NCBI RefSeq assembly: GCF_964340395.1
Contig: NC_135558.1
Coordinates: forward strand, 11,146,501 to 11,210,500
From: Glandiceps talaboti
Taxonomy: Eukaryota > Hemichordata > Enteropneusta > Spengelidae
Length of the DNA stretch: 64,000 bases
Direction: 5' to 3'
The notes beneath the pieces are model-generated. The model had not been told where the DNA came from. It saw only the letters and a list, made by a program, of their open reading frames with translations, and searched no databases. A program made the position numbers and the translations under genes. Shown here in pieces: positions 1-29,817 of this stretch; the first letter of the stretch is position 1, and every line of letters starts with the position of its first letter.

Positions 1-1199
1 AGAAATCAAAATCTAAATCTGGTTTGTAGTCATTTTACATAATTTTTTGACTCTTGGCATTTTCCCGCCAAAACCATCAACAAGATTTTTCATTTTTCCC
101 GCCAAAATCATTGACTAGATATACTTCTGTTTTGCGCTAAAATCACTGACCCATGGTAGTGTAACTTCAACTTCTGGTAAATTTCTTTCTGGTCACCATT
201 TTACAAAATGTGTTCCAAAAAATTATTGTACTACTAACTGGCTTCAAAAATACTCACTTTAGATTTACAACATGATGGGGTTTACTTCAAAGGAGATTTT
301 GTAGTGTTCGTCAAAGAATTTTCACTGCTGGAGAAATACTTCCAGTGAAAAGGAATTTGTATAATACTTATCATTACACAGAATCAATGGTTATGTTCCT
401 GTGAACCTGACAGCAAGGTTCTCGATCGATGTTTGTTTTGCTAGACAGCATATTGAAGAGTAAACAAACAGTAAGAATCACTGCAAATTTTTTCATTTCA
501 TTCATTGTATGAGTCAGTAAAGATTTGAAAAACAGACATCTTCAGACTCAAATCTTGGATTTCTACGATGCAGACGACAGATTGAAAGCCTTAAATTTGT
601 AAGATCGGTGTTCTTTATAAGTATGTTATATTTTTGATCGTAGATTTGTGTCATTTTAAGAAAGAGTGAATTATATATGCTACGACAACAAACTAGAAAT
701 CTCAGAATAAAACAAAAATAATTATACATAGAACAGAGAATACATTTACTCAAAAATCTGTAAATCTAAAACAAATGTGACCGATATTGGTCTGTATTTT
801 AACCTAAAATTCAAGCAGTTTGTTATATAGCTCAATAAATCATGCAAAGGACATAAATACTGTGATATTGGCAGCTATGAATGATAGTTAGTCCAGGTGA
901 TATATAATGTGCAGCCTTGTGAAGTGTTACTATTTGCATGAGGGCAAAGTTCAAGATTGCTGTTATGCATATTGGACTCGAGGTACATATGCTGTGAAAA
1001 ACGTCTTGTTGCTTGGCAGAATTTCATGAGGGTGCGGTAATGAACTTCACGTCTTTAAACAGTAAAATCTTTGTTGAATTACTTCCATTGGTACAGAAAA
1101 ATATTTTTGGACACTGTCATATACATGTTATGACAAGAGTTCATACTTTGCTAGAATCTCAGCATCTAAGGAGGTCAATGCAGACCAAGAAGTAGAAAT

Positions 1200-1700
1200 A
1201 GATGTTTGAATAGCGCCCTCACAGGTTGGAGGAGAAATTGGCATTTGAACAGTACCTGCAGTGTAGAAAAAGAAGTGGAACATTTGAAAAGCCCCTATGA
1301 AGAATAGAGATTGAAATACGGTATCTAAATAATGCCCTCAGGAATTATAGAATGAGGAATCAGATATTACAATAGTGTCCATGAAATGTGTGGAAGTACA
1401 AATGCATTGCCCGTGGTTGGAAAAGCACCCTAAAAATGCGTAGTTGTGATAGTTGAATAGCACTCCCATATTGTGTTGCTGTAGAAATATTACAAATAGG
1501 AGAGCACCCTAATGTTGTGTAGATGTCAGTATCAGGTGCTAGTGAAAGTTTACCCTCTACTGCGTAGATATATTTGAACAGTGCCCTCACACTGTGAAAA
1601 TGATGCCAGATGATATTGAAACAGCGCCCTCAAACTTTGTAGATGTGAAATTGAGCAGCGCCCTCACACTGTGAAGATGAAGCAATATGATATTGGAACT
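1200..1700. repeat. Degenerate tandem repeat, unit about 50 bp, core GCGCCCTCACACTGTG
   Basis: About nine diverged units carry a core like GNGCCCTCANANTNTGTAGA followed by TTGAANAG. The best-kept copies are near 1590, 1625 and 1660. Period and sequence are loose, so this is an old array. Confidence 0.7.
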
Positions 1701-2511
1701 GTATGCAATAGCAGAAAGTGAACTAAATAGCATCCGCTAAGGACTTGTAGAAAATGTAAGCGATAGTGAAATAAAAATGAACAACATTTCACAAAATACT
1801 TGTACATGTCAGTGGTGCGACAAAATCATGAGGGCATAAAAACAAATTATGTTTAGAAAAAAAAATTAATCTTGTCATTCCTTTCCACTGTTGACTTTAA
1901 ATCATAAACTTATACGAAGCACAACAGAAATGTCATAAATGATTCATAAAATTTGAAAAATGTAGTATTAACATCATTAAATTTTACAAGAAATTTACAA
2001 ACTAAATATCTTTCACACCATTTTTGCATCTTCACATAAAATAACTGTTAGTATTACATTGCGGTGGTGTAGGCAAAGTGACGTAACAATGGCAGTCAGA
2101 AGAGTTCATGTTCATCATAATACGATGTTGACATCAATCTGATTAAAATATGATGGAGAAGAACAACACTGTTTTTGCTTTCTGCTCCTTTAAAGGGGCA
2201 CAAGCTGAGTTTTTCAAAATGTTTCTTGAGGCGTAATTGTTGCCACAGATTAAAAGATACTAGTCTGTAAGGTATGTCATGACGGGGCGCCCTCACACAT
2301 CGGAGGTCGGTGAGGGCGGAACGGCACGACGTATTTTACAGTCTAAAAAGATACATTTAGTATTCTGATTTCTGAAGCATATTTAAACATCATTTGGCAT
2401 TGGCAGAACTCTAACCTGGTATTTACGAATAATACATACACAATTTGATGTAATTTCTACCATACACGAGCCATGTTCAACAAAAAATATGGAATATAAA
2501 CACTCTGGTTA

Positions 2512-2659
2512 TTCTACGTCACTACGACGCACACTTATGTTATGACAACACATGTCCACATTACTGGTTTGCCATGTGTTGTCATAACATAGCCATGCGT
2601 TTGTAGTGGCATAGACATGTGTTGTCATAACATAGCCGAGTGTTGTAGTGATGTAGAAC
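2512..2659. mobile_element. Small hairpin element (MITE-like), arms of about 45 bp
   Basis: The ends are inverted copies. The left starts TTCTACGTCACTACGACGCA; the reverse complement of the right starts TTCTACATCACTACAACACT. Both arms continue into ATGTTATGACAACACATGTC. A third copy of the arm end sits in the loop. No clear TSD. A non-autonomous DNA transposon is the simplest reading. Confidence 0.7.
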
Positions 2660-3366
2660 AATGAGTCAAAATATTCAAAAATTGCCATTACTTTCCCTGA
2701 TATTTCTTTGATATTACTGGTGCTGGTATTATTATGTCATTCTCCAATATTTTCCAGAAAATACTTGTGACCAAAGGGTTGTCACTACAAGTCGCTAGAC
2801 TCATAATGACAAAGGCCTTCATAACCATCAAAGGATAATCAGAGCGGTGTCATCAGTGATTTTGTTAGATTTCGACACACTCAACTAAAAAAACACAAAG
2901 TGTAAATCAAAAAGAAACAAAACGAGACTAAAATTCATGATAAATTTAGACATAAACTTCATCATGGCAGATAACATTACACTGTCCCTCTTAAAAATAA
3001 GCACCTTGACAAATAAAATCAGAACTAAATCAAAATGACTGCCAAACAATTAAAAATCACTCAAATTAAATCAAACAATTTTAAACGTATGCAACAAAAT
3101 AGTCTCTTGCCAAAAATAAGGTTTAACTAAAATTTCTCAGAGCCTAATCCTGTCTGAAAGACATAACAAACAAACAAACAAACAAACAAACAAAAACCTA
3201 TTCTTAGACTTTTTCCATTGTACTTTTGATCTGAATCCAAAATTATTTGATAGAATGGCAATTTCAGATTTCTCTTCTCATTTTGACATTTTCAGGAACA
3301 TAAGTGTTCACTTGTGACTCACAAAGCAGTAAGGAGCAGGCTTTTTTTAAAACTGACACATTGAAG

Positions 3367-3815
3367 TTTTTCATAATTGTATCCCAATTCTCATTGGCTT
3401 TAAAGAATTGAAGTTTTCAGAATTGTAAACTCAATGCTTATTGGATCTAGAAAGAACAGCAATTTTCATAATTGTAAACGCAATGCTCATTGGATAGAAA
3501 GAATTGCGATTTTCATAATTGTAAACTTGGTTCTCATTGGCTAGAAAGAAATGAGCTCCTCACAATTGTAAACCCAATTCTCACTGAAGAGAAAGAATTG
3601 AGCTTTTCATGATTGTAAACCTGGTTCTCATTGGATAGCAAGAAATGAGCTCTTCACAATTGTAAACCCAATTCTCATTGGAAGGAAAGAATTGAGCTTT
3701 TTATAATTGTAACTCTAATTCTCACTGGATAGAAAGAATTAGGATTTCCATAATTGTAAACCTGGTTCTCATTGGATAGGAAGAATTGAGCTTTTCATAA
3801 TTGTAATTGGATAAA
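3367..3815. repeat. 47-bp minisatellite, about 10 units
   Basis: The unit begins TTTTCATAATTGTAAACCTG and continues GTTCTCATTGGATAGAAAGA. Alternate units share variants (CCTGGTTCTC versus CCCAATTCTC), suggesting partial dimeric amplification. Confidence 0.85.
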
Positions 3816-4341
3816 AAGAGAATTATGTGTATAATGTTGTAAACTATCCCACCCCTTCCCTCCTCACCTGGTAAAAATATGTAGGAATTCCCAACAAATT
3901 TTTATCAGGAAACTGATCATTTACATGGTTTTCCAATTTTAAAATCTGACCCTAAAGACATGTACATAAACTAATTTCTTCTCTATTGACCGACCATATA
4001 AAGGCCACTCTTTCTATCACCACAATAATTTGACCATGACATGATCACATAAAAAGTCCTTGATGTTATTACAGGAAAAAACTTACACCTTAAAAAAATG
4101 AAGACTTAGCAAGAATATTTACATGTACTTCAAAATTTCAAAAGTGTCTACAAATATATCGACGGAAGAATGTGTGTATGAAATATCATTTGTTCAATAT
4201 ATGCAATGGTTGGAGGATGACCGTATGCTAATGAGCTGTTCCATCTTCTCTGATTGGTTGAGTTCTCAGTGGAATGATGGTCTGTGAATACTTGGATGAA
4301 CTAACTGCTGATGGACGAATCCTGTGTCTGTAAATGTTGCA

Positions 4342-20941
<16,600 letters not shown>

Positions 20942-21380
20942 CTGTAAAAGTACAACAATAAAAAGGAAATGTTACATTCTGATTTACATGACAACTACAG
21001 ACATAACGGATATAGGAACACTTTATACATGTATGCGAGAGACAGTCAGGCTAACCATAGCTGGTACACAACTGACAATACACATGTACAATCAAATAAA
21101 ATCTAGGCAAAGGATTTGGTAAACATTTTCAACATTTGGTTGATAGTTTTTGGTACACTTCATTAAAGTCTTTGTCCGTGTTTTATAAGCTTCAAAATTC
21201 ATAACTCCAGCATTTTCTTAAAACAATTTGTTACACAAAATGATATTTTTCATCCTGAAGTATATTGCATCACTTTCAGGTGTAAATGTAACTGTGCATA
21301 TACATGTACCATTTTTACAATCACTCATTTGAGAAGCGATAACTTGTCGCGGACGTCAAAGTACTAGTACCTAATTTGCT

Positions 21381-21548
21381 TAGCCTACAATGTTGGACGT
21401 GAAGTATTCCCCAGCATGCACTGCTCTAGATGCTACTTCCTGCGCGAGCGAGTTGGAATCTTGTTTCCCAAGATTCTAACTTGGGGAGTTCTCGTAGGCA
21501 GAGCCCCCAGTGGTGAGAGTCTGGGTAACCAAGACTAGGCTACAATGT
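21381..21548. mobile_element. Putative short retro- or DNA element with 13-bp flanking repeats
   Basis: TAGCCTACAATGT (21381-21393) and TAGGCTACAATGT (21536-21548) match at 12 of 13 positions. They flank 142 bp that is visibly richer in G+C than its surroundings. No matching TIR is seen, so a SINE-like insertion with a target duplication is possible. I recognise neither a tRNA promoter nor an A-rich tail. Confidence 0.45.
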
Positions 21549-21879
21549 ACAACATCAGTAAGTCATTATTTCTAACATAACCACCAATAATGTTCCAGTT
21601 ATATCTAATGCAGCTTTAATGATATTAATTTACAACTTTAATATTTGTTAGGGTCTCATTTTCACTGATTGCAGACAAGAAACCTACAAAGTCTTGATTG
21701 GCGAAATTTCAAAGGGATTTCACTTTTGTCAGGAGACGTCAGTGATTATAGTAAATGCCGTGGGGAAATAAATCATTCCGCACAATTTCATTTTCCAGGA
21801 TTGTATTGATACCAAAATGGAGTAATCGGATTATTTTATTTGGATTTTCAATTTCACTAATGTAGAAAGACACAGGATG

Positions 21880-23240
21880 AAACCAACACACAAGATGAAA
21901 CTGATACACAAGATGAGCAAAATACTGTCTTTACTAGGAAATATATACCAAGTGGAAAAAAACAACATCAGTGAAATTTAATTGTAAGGTTTGAAAAGAA
22001 TGACATTTCTCACTTTGTTATAGCGTGTGTATTGGTTGGAGCTGTGATTGTATGTTCAGGGATGTATTAATTTATTGTTGGGGCATCACAGAGTACGGCG
22101 ATGAAACCTATACACTGGTTGAATATTAACGTACTAGGAAATGATAAGTGGAAAAACGACACCAGTACAAATTATTTCTAAGTTTTGATCATACATATCT
22201 CACTTTATTATAGCCTGTCTACTGCAGGATCTGTGATTGCATATTCAGGGATCCGGATGTATTAAATTAATGTATATTGTTAACAAGTCACAGAGTACGG
22301 CGATGAAACCTATACACTGGTTGAATAATGTACTAGGAAATGCTAAGTGGAAAAACAACACCAGTGTAAATTTATCCAAATTTTGAACACGTATACATCT
22401 CTCACGTTGTTTCTTCTGTTTAATGTACTCTATTTCAAGCATATGGTAACATTAGTTCATCCATGTACTGTTCTCATATTTGGTGTATATACATGAAAAT
22501 ATATTTCAATGATGGTCGTGTTGCGTACAACAATGCTTTTATTAAAGAGGCATGTGAGTATTTCTAACACGTTTGCACATAGTTATAACATGACATTCGA
22601 GAGCAAACAGTACACTCTCACTCAAAATTTAATTTTAGACTCAAAAAGAGTAATGTTTTCCTTTACTGTGCAGCCTTATCTGATTTTGTGATTTCTTAAC
22701 AGTAAATTTTGGAAAAGAGTTGTGATGGATTGTTTTTAACTATGTACTGTAAATTAGTCTTTTTGAGTATTTTTTAAATGTTTTTTGTGCAATTTTTAGT
22801 GTATGAGCTGGTTCTCGAAATACGTCATTATTTTGCTGGCTGGTTTTGTGATTATACATGATTCGGGGATGTATTGTTGAGCAGTCATCAAGTTGTTGAA
22901 TGAAATCCGTAGAATGGTTGAAAATTAAAAACACGATCTCCACTAAGAAATTATCAAGCAGAAAAAAAAAATTAGCACAAAAATATTTAATGTCTTAAGA
23001 TTCCCTCTCTCACTAATGTAAATTCTACTGGGCTGGATCTGTGACTTTGTACATTCTGGAATGAACTTACGTATGTATAGCACTATAGCAGCATCACTCA
23101 TATATACATGTAGCCACTCTAATTTGGTTAACATGCTGGTAACAGTATTACACAACAGAATGTATTCAAGGCAACATCACGATGAATTCACTAATCCTGA
23201 ATAATATGCTGATAAAACTAATGGAAAAAAACCAACATGA
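21880..23240. repeat. Tandem repeat, unit about 190 bp, decaying copies
   Basis: Two well-kept units share CACAGAGTACGGCGATGAAA followed by CCTATACACTGGTTGAATA (near 22088 and 22290), a period of about 191-200 bp. A partial unit lies upstream. Two strongly diverged units follow near 22840-23000 and 23030-23230, linked by GGGATGTATTGTTG and CTCACTAATGTAAATTCTAC. Confidence 0.8.
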
Positions 23241-24059
23241 GAGACCATCAATGCATCAACATGTCGTCTAACTTGCACCATACACATACTATCAAAGTAA
23301 ACACATACATACATATTATACTAAGTATATATACCAATGCCTGTAATTTGACTGCTTGCATATATATATAACAGTCCTTGGGGCTTCCCCTGACCTCCAT
23401 TTCATTTATTGTAACCAAATATTTCAACAAAGATAAAAGGAACATGTGTGAATAATCATCTTGTAACAAAACAGGAAGAGTCACGTATGACATACTTATT
23501 TTTTCTATTATATGCATAGAATGCAGTCCGCTGACTACATACATATGTATGTATGATATCTCAAATAGATTATTAACACCAAATCAATCCAAAATCCATG
23601 TCTTTGAGGAAATCACTACACAAATTGCCTAAAAAAAACCTGCAATATTCATCAATTCCAAGATAACAAGTATATCATAAATAAGAGTATCATCACAAAA
23701 ATTCTGAGTTTGAGTTCACTGTTCATTTTCAAATCTGAAAAAATTAAATGCTGATTTTTTTGTAATGTAATCAACTCAAAAGGAAGTGTCATTATTAATA
23801 TTTGAACATCTTCTATTACATTGTCACATAACTTTCTTTTATTGGGAGAATTATCTGGAAAAGTGGTCAACATGAACACTGTGTCCATGTCTACTTTTTC
23901 AGTTTACAAATACCACCATCCTCTTCATTCTTTTCATTTTTAATTTGGAACATTCCTGATAGAACTAATAATATTCTTTTATTTCATGGGTTTTTTTCAA
24001 GGTCTGAAATATCTAAAAATTCAATTTCTATATTAATCAACAGTGCAAACTCCTGGAAA

Positions 24060-24480
24060 TTTAATAGTAGTAAATATTGTTATGGTAACCGTTCACAATA
24101 AACTGCACACAGTATACAAGAATGCCAACCACTGTTGAATTATTTACATTCCATCAAACAAATCATCAAATTTGACAATTGTACAAAAACAGTCTTTGCT
24201 GTTACTATGGTAACCATTCCCCATCGCTGTGCAAGCCAAATACTAACCATCATTACTACAGGCTTCATCTTCCATGAAAGAAATCATTATTTTCAAAACT
24301 TGCAAAACCCTGTTGTTCCTTTGTTACTATGGTAACAATTCCTTTTAACTTTCGTTATATGGGTAATAACAATCACCATTTGCACTCAATAACAGATCCC
24401 AATGTTATTTGAAAATTACAAACGAATGAGTGTTCACTGTTACTATGGTAACCTGTCTCGATTTCTTAGGTCTCAATTCT
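24060..24480. repeat. Tandem repeat, unit about 120 bp, containing TTACTATGGTAACC
   Basis: Four units carry TGTTACTATGGTAAC (24202, 24324 and 24439) or a variant (24078), spaced 115-124 bp, with shared CATTAAAGAAATCA sequence between. Each palindrome resembles an RFX X-box, so this array repeats the motif also seen next to exon 2. Confidence 0.8.
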
Positions 24481-25559
24481 AAGGTCAACCAAGTAATAAC
24501 AATCATCATTGCATCATTCACATTCCATTAAAGAAATCAATATTCTCTTCCTATCCAAGTTATAAGACACTAAATATTGTAATATATAGCATGCCCGTAT
24601 ATATTTTTATCAATGGAACTCCTGCTATGTGTGACACACCCAACTCTGTAATCTGAGGCTAGTGTAACCTGGTTATGGAAGCCACATCCATGCCCAATAC
24701 AACTCAAGAATCTCCTATATAAAATCCTATATGAAAGCCAAGTATCAGTCTGATATCAACACTGGCCTGGTTTTAATTTGTGGTATTTTGTTCTCTTCAC
24801 AAGTTATCACTGTGTCGTGTACACATTATTTTTCTTCCCCGTCTTGCTATGCGTCCTGTTTTTTTCCCAACATGTAGTTTTTTTGTGCAGAAAGAGGTTT
24901 TCGTTGATATCAATCATGGCAATCACATTAAATATCCTGTTAGGTTAAAAAGTTAAATAGTATTACATGTAACTCTGAAAACGACTGTGAATTTAATACT
25001 TTTAAGGGGTATCTTTAACTTTTGCACTCTAGGTTTTACAGCAACATTCACATCCTAAGGACTAGTGCAAGCACTGTGGTAACCCTTCCATTTGCTATTA
25101 CACATTGGTGAAGTGTAAGTGCTAGCCCGATGTTAGCACTGAGCTAGCCCAATACTAGCCCATAGCAGCCCTTGTTAGTCTTCGACCATACTGTCTTTCT
25201 CCCAGTCACATATAGCCACCAGGACAGCCCAGTGATACATGTACAATGTAGGACAGCCTTTAACCACAGCCTTACAGCACAGAACAAAAATAAGGTTAGC
25301 ATAGTTGAACTGAACTGTACTACTATAGCTATACTCCATTTGACTTGTCCACATAACTTGTCTCTATCTGATTCTCAACCTTGACAATTCTTCACCCCCA
25401 ATGATTAATGAGGCAAGAACCTTTATGTTTTATTTCACTTCCAGTAAAATGTATCACCATGTGGCACAGTGCCCGGTCACTCACTCACTCACTCCCTCAC
25501 TCGCCTACCAATGCCCTTTAGTAGTCTCTGTATCAACTTCCATGTGTATATTGTATACA

Positions 25560-25990
25560 TCTTCCACATGTACATGTTACATTTAAATTCCTTGATGTTT
25601 GACATTGGGCATTCCTGGCATCAAAACAAAAGGACTGGGTTATTCTAGACCAGAGGCTATAAATGGCTTTGAATCAGATAACATCCTTCCTTGGTGGTGA
25701 ATATCTTCAGATTCTAAGCCATGGATAGCCTCTAGACTAGGTTATTCAGTCAAGCTCTATCACCTTCTGTAAGAAGCTTAGTTTTACCATCTTCCATGTA
25801 CATGTACATGTACATATTATACATACACTGAAAAACCTGTTGACATATGTTGAACATTCCACTAGAGGACTGGGTTATTTAGTCTAACGTTAGCCTGGAA
25901 CCAGACTTTCATTTCAAGATGATACGTCTTTCCATTCATAGGAAAGCTGGGCCACCAAGCTAGTCTAGTCATGTACCTAATGAAGCTTTC
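25560..25990. repeat. Tandem duplication around the 94-bp MITE
   Basis: ACATGT-rich sequence leading to GGACTGGGTTATT occurs at about 25560-25644 and again at about 25795-25876. The two copies are 235 bp apart; only the first carries the MITE, at exactly this target. The second is followed by TAGTCTAACGTTAGCCTGG, which may be a different insertion. Confidence 0.55.
25646..25739. mobile_element. 94-bp hAT-like MITE with exact 8-bp TSD
   Basis: The TSD GGTTATTC is exact at 25638-25645 and 25740-25747. Left end TAGACCAGAGGCTAT; reverse complement of right end TAGTCTAGAGGCTAT, then ATGGCTT..GAATC in both. An 8-bp TSD fits the hAT superfamily. A diverged relative with the same inner arms (AGGCTATGAATC ... 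CATGAATAGCCT) lies at 32213-32275. Confidence 0.85.
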
Positions 25991-26269
25991 AGTTTTGTCA
26001 CGATAACACCATTAACGGTATCATTATTCAGTTTTATCAACAAATGAAAGAATCACAAACTTTCTTTATACAGCATAGAAGACCACTAGCACCATGGATA
26101 TATCACTGTTCATAATAAATCCACCAACTCAAATGTCAAATGTCCACATATGTACATACCCATCCTCTTGCAACCAACTTACTACATATTCACTACACCA
26201 TTTGAAGCAAATTTTCAACACCTATATATCCGTGAGTAAGTCATGTAAGTTGTTTCTGCCTACATACAA

Positions 26270-26455
26270 GTACATGTCTATTTCTCAAGATACTTTAAAG
26301 TATTATAGGACTTTGTCTATTTCTCAAGACACTTCTAGAGAACTTTGTCTATTTCTCAAGACATTTATATAGGACCTTGTCTATTCCTCAAGACACTGCC
26401 GTCTGCTATAGGACTTCGTCTATTTCTCAAGACATTGTCTATTTCAGAAATTTCA
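26270..26455. repeat. Short tandem repeat of TCTATTTCTCAAGACACTT units
   Basis: Six units carry GGACTTTGTCTATTTCTCAA then GACACTT. Spacing is mostly 30-50 bp. Confidence 0.85.
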
Positions 26456-26532
26456 TTAGTCTAAAGTTCAGTATTGTAGGGCAAAGGCAAGAGCCAAAAA
26501 CTGCCACACAACTGGATTTGAGGCTAGCCTAT

Positions 26533-26533
<1 letters not shown>

Positions 26534-26568
<35 letters not shown>

Positions 26569-26604
26569 GTTAATCGATCAATCAATCAGTCAATCAATCA
26601 ATCA
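26534..26604. repeat. (AATC)n microsatellite with GGTT/GATC/AGTC variants
   Basis: About 70 bp of AATC units with several point variants. Confidence 0.93.
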
Positions 26605-27399
26605 CTTGGCTGCAGGTCTATCACACACTTCAACCATTTCAAGACACATCACTGCATGAACAATATGACAGCATAGAAACCATGCTATATTTCGCAATGT
26701 CTTAACTATAGCATAAAACAGTTATTAGCAATGAAACCATCCTCAGCCAAGTAACCAGTCTATATCAATCAATAAACACACTACAGGTCTACTTCACAGT
26801 TCTTAAAACTCTCTTTAAATACAAATCAATGCAAAAACAGTATAAATCACATGAACACCTTAAAATACTAAAATCTATACTTTAAAACCACTAAGAGCAA
26901 TAAAAGTTCATTTTATGACTTTTTAACGCCTCAGCTTCATAAATTAGCATGTTTGACAACTAATGGTTGAGATCTGGTGAAACAAAATGCATGTAAAAAT
27001 AGGAACTTGTAAACAAGCTTCAATTGGCAATTGATGGTAGTTTCACTTCTGTATGTGTCAATACAGCAATAAACTGCTTGGCATAAAGGCACAAAACAGT
27101 CTTTGTTTATCACAAGTGAAGATTTTTTTCCATAGGTTTGTACCATTTATGTGTACATCTTTCTATTTGTTCAGTTTAAATGCACTGCTGGCAGATCAGA
27201 TATCTACACAAACAAGTACAAAATTCTCTTTCTATATGGAATGTTCACACTTTGTTTATATTTCTCTCGTATTAGTAACAGATGCTGACACAAGAAATTC
27301 CATAATTGCATTGATACCATCGATATAAAGGTTACATTGCAATAATCCCTGAGGCAGGCACAATCCATTCCAGGTACATGATGTAGATGTGTTCTAAAG

Positions 27400-28235
<836 letters not shown>

Positions 28236-29258
28236 GTTGATGACATTTAAAGCTTAATACATCAATATTAACAAAAGACTACGTACTACACTATTTTTAT
28301 CAAGATTTATACGTACTTTAAAGTATTTCCATTTTGGCTTGTGCTACTTTCAATTCAATTTTATTAATCCTTGTACTGTTTGAAAGGCTTGTAATTTGAA
28401 TTCACAACATGGTTTTCATATTATCCATGCGAAAACATAATCTTACTTTACACCAGGTCAGGTGACTCATCATGTGACCTTTCACATTTTTTTAATCTAG
28501 CAATATTGACTCAGGTTAACCTGTTGACCCAATCTCCTTTATCCATTGCACAAATATCAAGTAGGGCATATTTATTGATGACAAAGAAGTATATTTATTC
28601 ATGACAAGGAGAGAAAAAAAATATATTAAGTCAATATCCAGATTGGATGCTAACATGTCATACTGCCATTTTGTGTAACTTGAGAAATGCATGAATGTTA
28701 TCATTAATCATGCTGGCAGTTACATCAGTTATCTTGAAGGCTTAAAATTAAAACATACAAACGGCAGGGTGACAGTGGGTGATATAGATATTTTGATCTC
28801 ATGATACCTCACGTGCAGCCACGATGGCAATGACAACGTGTATACCTGGAATTCTTTATGTTAATTATATAACTGACAGTTTTTGAGAGTTCTGTTCTAC
28901 TCCTGTTGAGGATTCTTTTGTCACTAACGGTAGACATTGCAATGCATTGTTTTGAAACCCAATATATTTAATTCATATGTAATCATTTCCTGCCTGATTA
29001 TAATTTTGTAAATTGTCACAATATTTAATTCATACATACTCATTTCCTGCCTGACATAATGCACAGTACATGTTCTTTTTTTTATCATACACATTATAAT
29101 ATTTCATGTCTTATTCATATAATATTTCATGTCTTATGATTATATAAAGTTTCCTACATCAATGAAATTGGAAATACCATTATATAAAAAGATTACCTAA
29201 TATACACAATAAAAGAATTGCGTTGTGCACAAATTTTGAGGTGTTGATAAAACAGTCA

Positions 29259-29507
29259 TATGTGAGTTAATATTCTATTCTAGGATGATAATAATACAAA
29301 ATAATGACGTTATTATATTTGTAGGTATTTATGAATATTCAAAAAAAAATACCATTATTAGTGATTGCATAGTATTTAATATCCGATGCAATCACCAATG
29401 ATGGTATTATTTGAATATCCGTAAATACCTAATAACATCATTATTTTGTATCAAGATAATCCTAGAACATAATATTTTTATCCTGGAATAGAATACTAGC
29501 TCACAAG
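29259..29507. mobile_element. Palindromic MITE, arms of about 115 bp
   Basis: Nearly the whole element is an inverted repeat. The right arm, reverse-complemented, begins CTTGTGAGCTAGTATTCTAT. It then shares ATAATGACGTTATTA-like and AGGTATTTATGAATATTCAA-like segments with the left arm. The arms meet at GATTGCAT/ATGCAATC near 29375-29395. A single related arm is at 60742-60872. Confidence 0.85.
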
Positions 29508-29547
29508 TAACTGTGGTTGATAGCAATGACTTTTTTACACTGTATAT

Positions 29548-29618
29548 AGTCTGGATGCAAACATGGTCTCTATGTGAGTGGGGTGTAAATCGTAACGATA
29601 CCGTATAGGAACTAGACT
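29548..29618. mobile_element. Family-A mini-element, 71 bp
   Basis: Starts TAGTCTGGATGCAAACATGG and ends CCGTATAGGAACTAGACTA. The termini TAGTC/GACTA are inverted. Full-length relatives: 31150-31222 (opposite orientation) and 45272-45330. A partial one is at 16511-16544. Confidence 0.7.
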
Positions 29619-29790
29619 ATGTGAGTGGAGGTGTAAATGGCAATGATACTGTATAGGGACTAGACTGTGAATGGAGGTATAAATGGTAATGATACCGTAT
29701 AGGGACTAGACTACATGTATGTGAGTAGAGGTGTAAATCGTCATGATACCATATAGGAACTAGACTATGTGAGTAGTGTGTGTAGGAATT
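29580..29790. repeat. Tandem array made from the 3' half of the family-A element
   Basis: Four units of about 50 bp contain GTGTAAATCGTAACGATACC then GTATAGGAACTAGACTA, joined by TGTGAGTGGAG spacers. The first unit is the end of the 29548-29618 element. Confidence 0.85.
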
Positions 29791-29817
29791 AGACTACACT
29801 GCATAGAACTAGCTTGG

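Larger units (their letters stand above)
1..4341. other. 3' flank / 3' UTR side of FAM102, no second gene seen
   Basis: No coding exon was recognised on either strand. The stretch holds a short repeat around TTCCCGCCAAAA (59-160), a degenerate array around GCGCCCTCA (1200-1700), a hairpin element (2512-2659), a (CAAA)n run near 3170-3194 and a 47-bp minisatellite (3367-3815). Part of this must be the 3' UTR, but its end is not defined. Confidence 0.6.
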
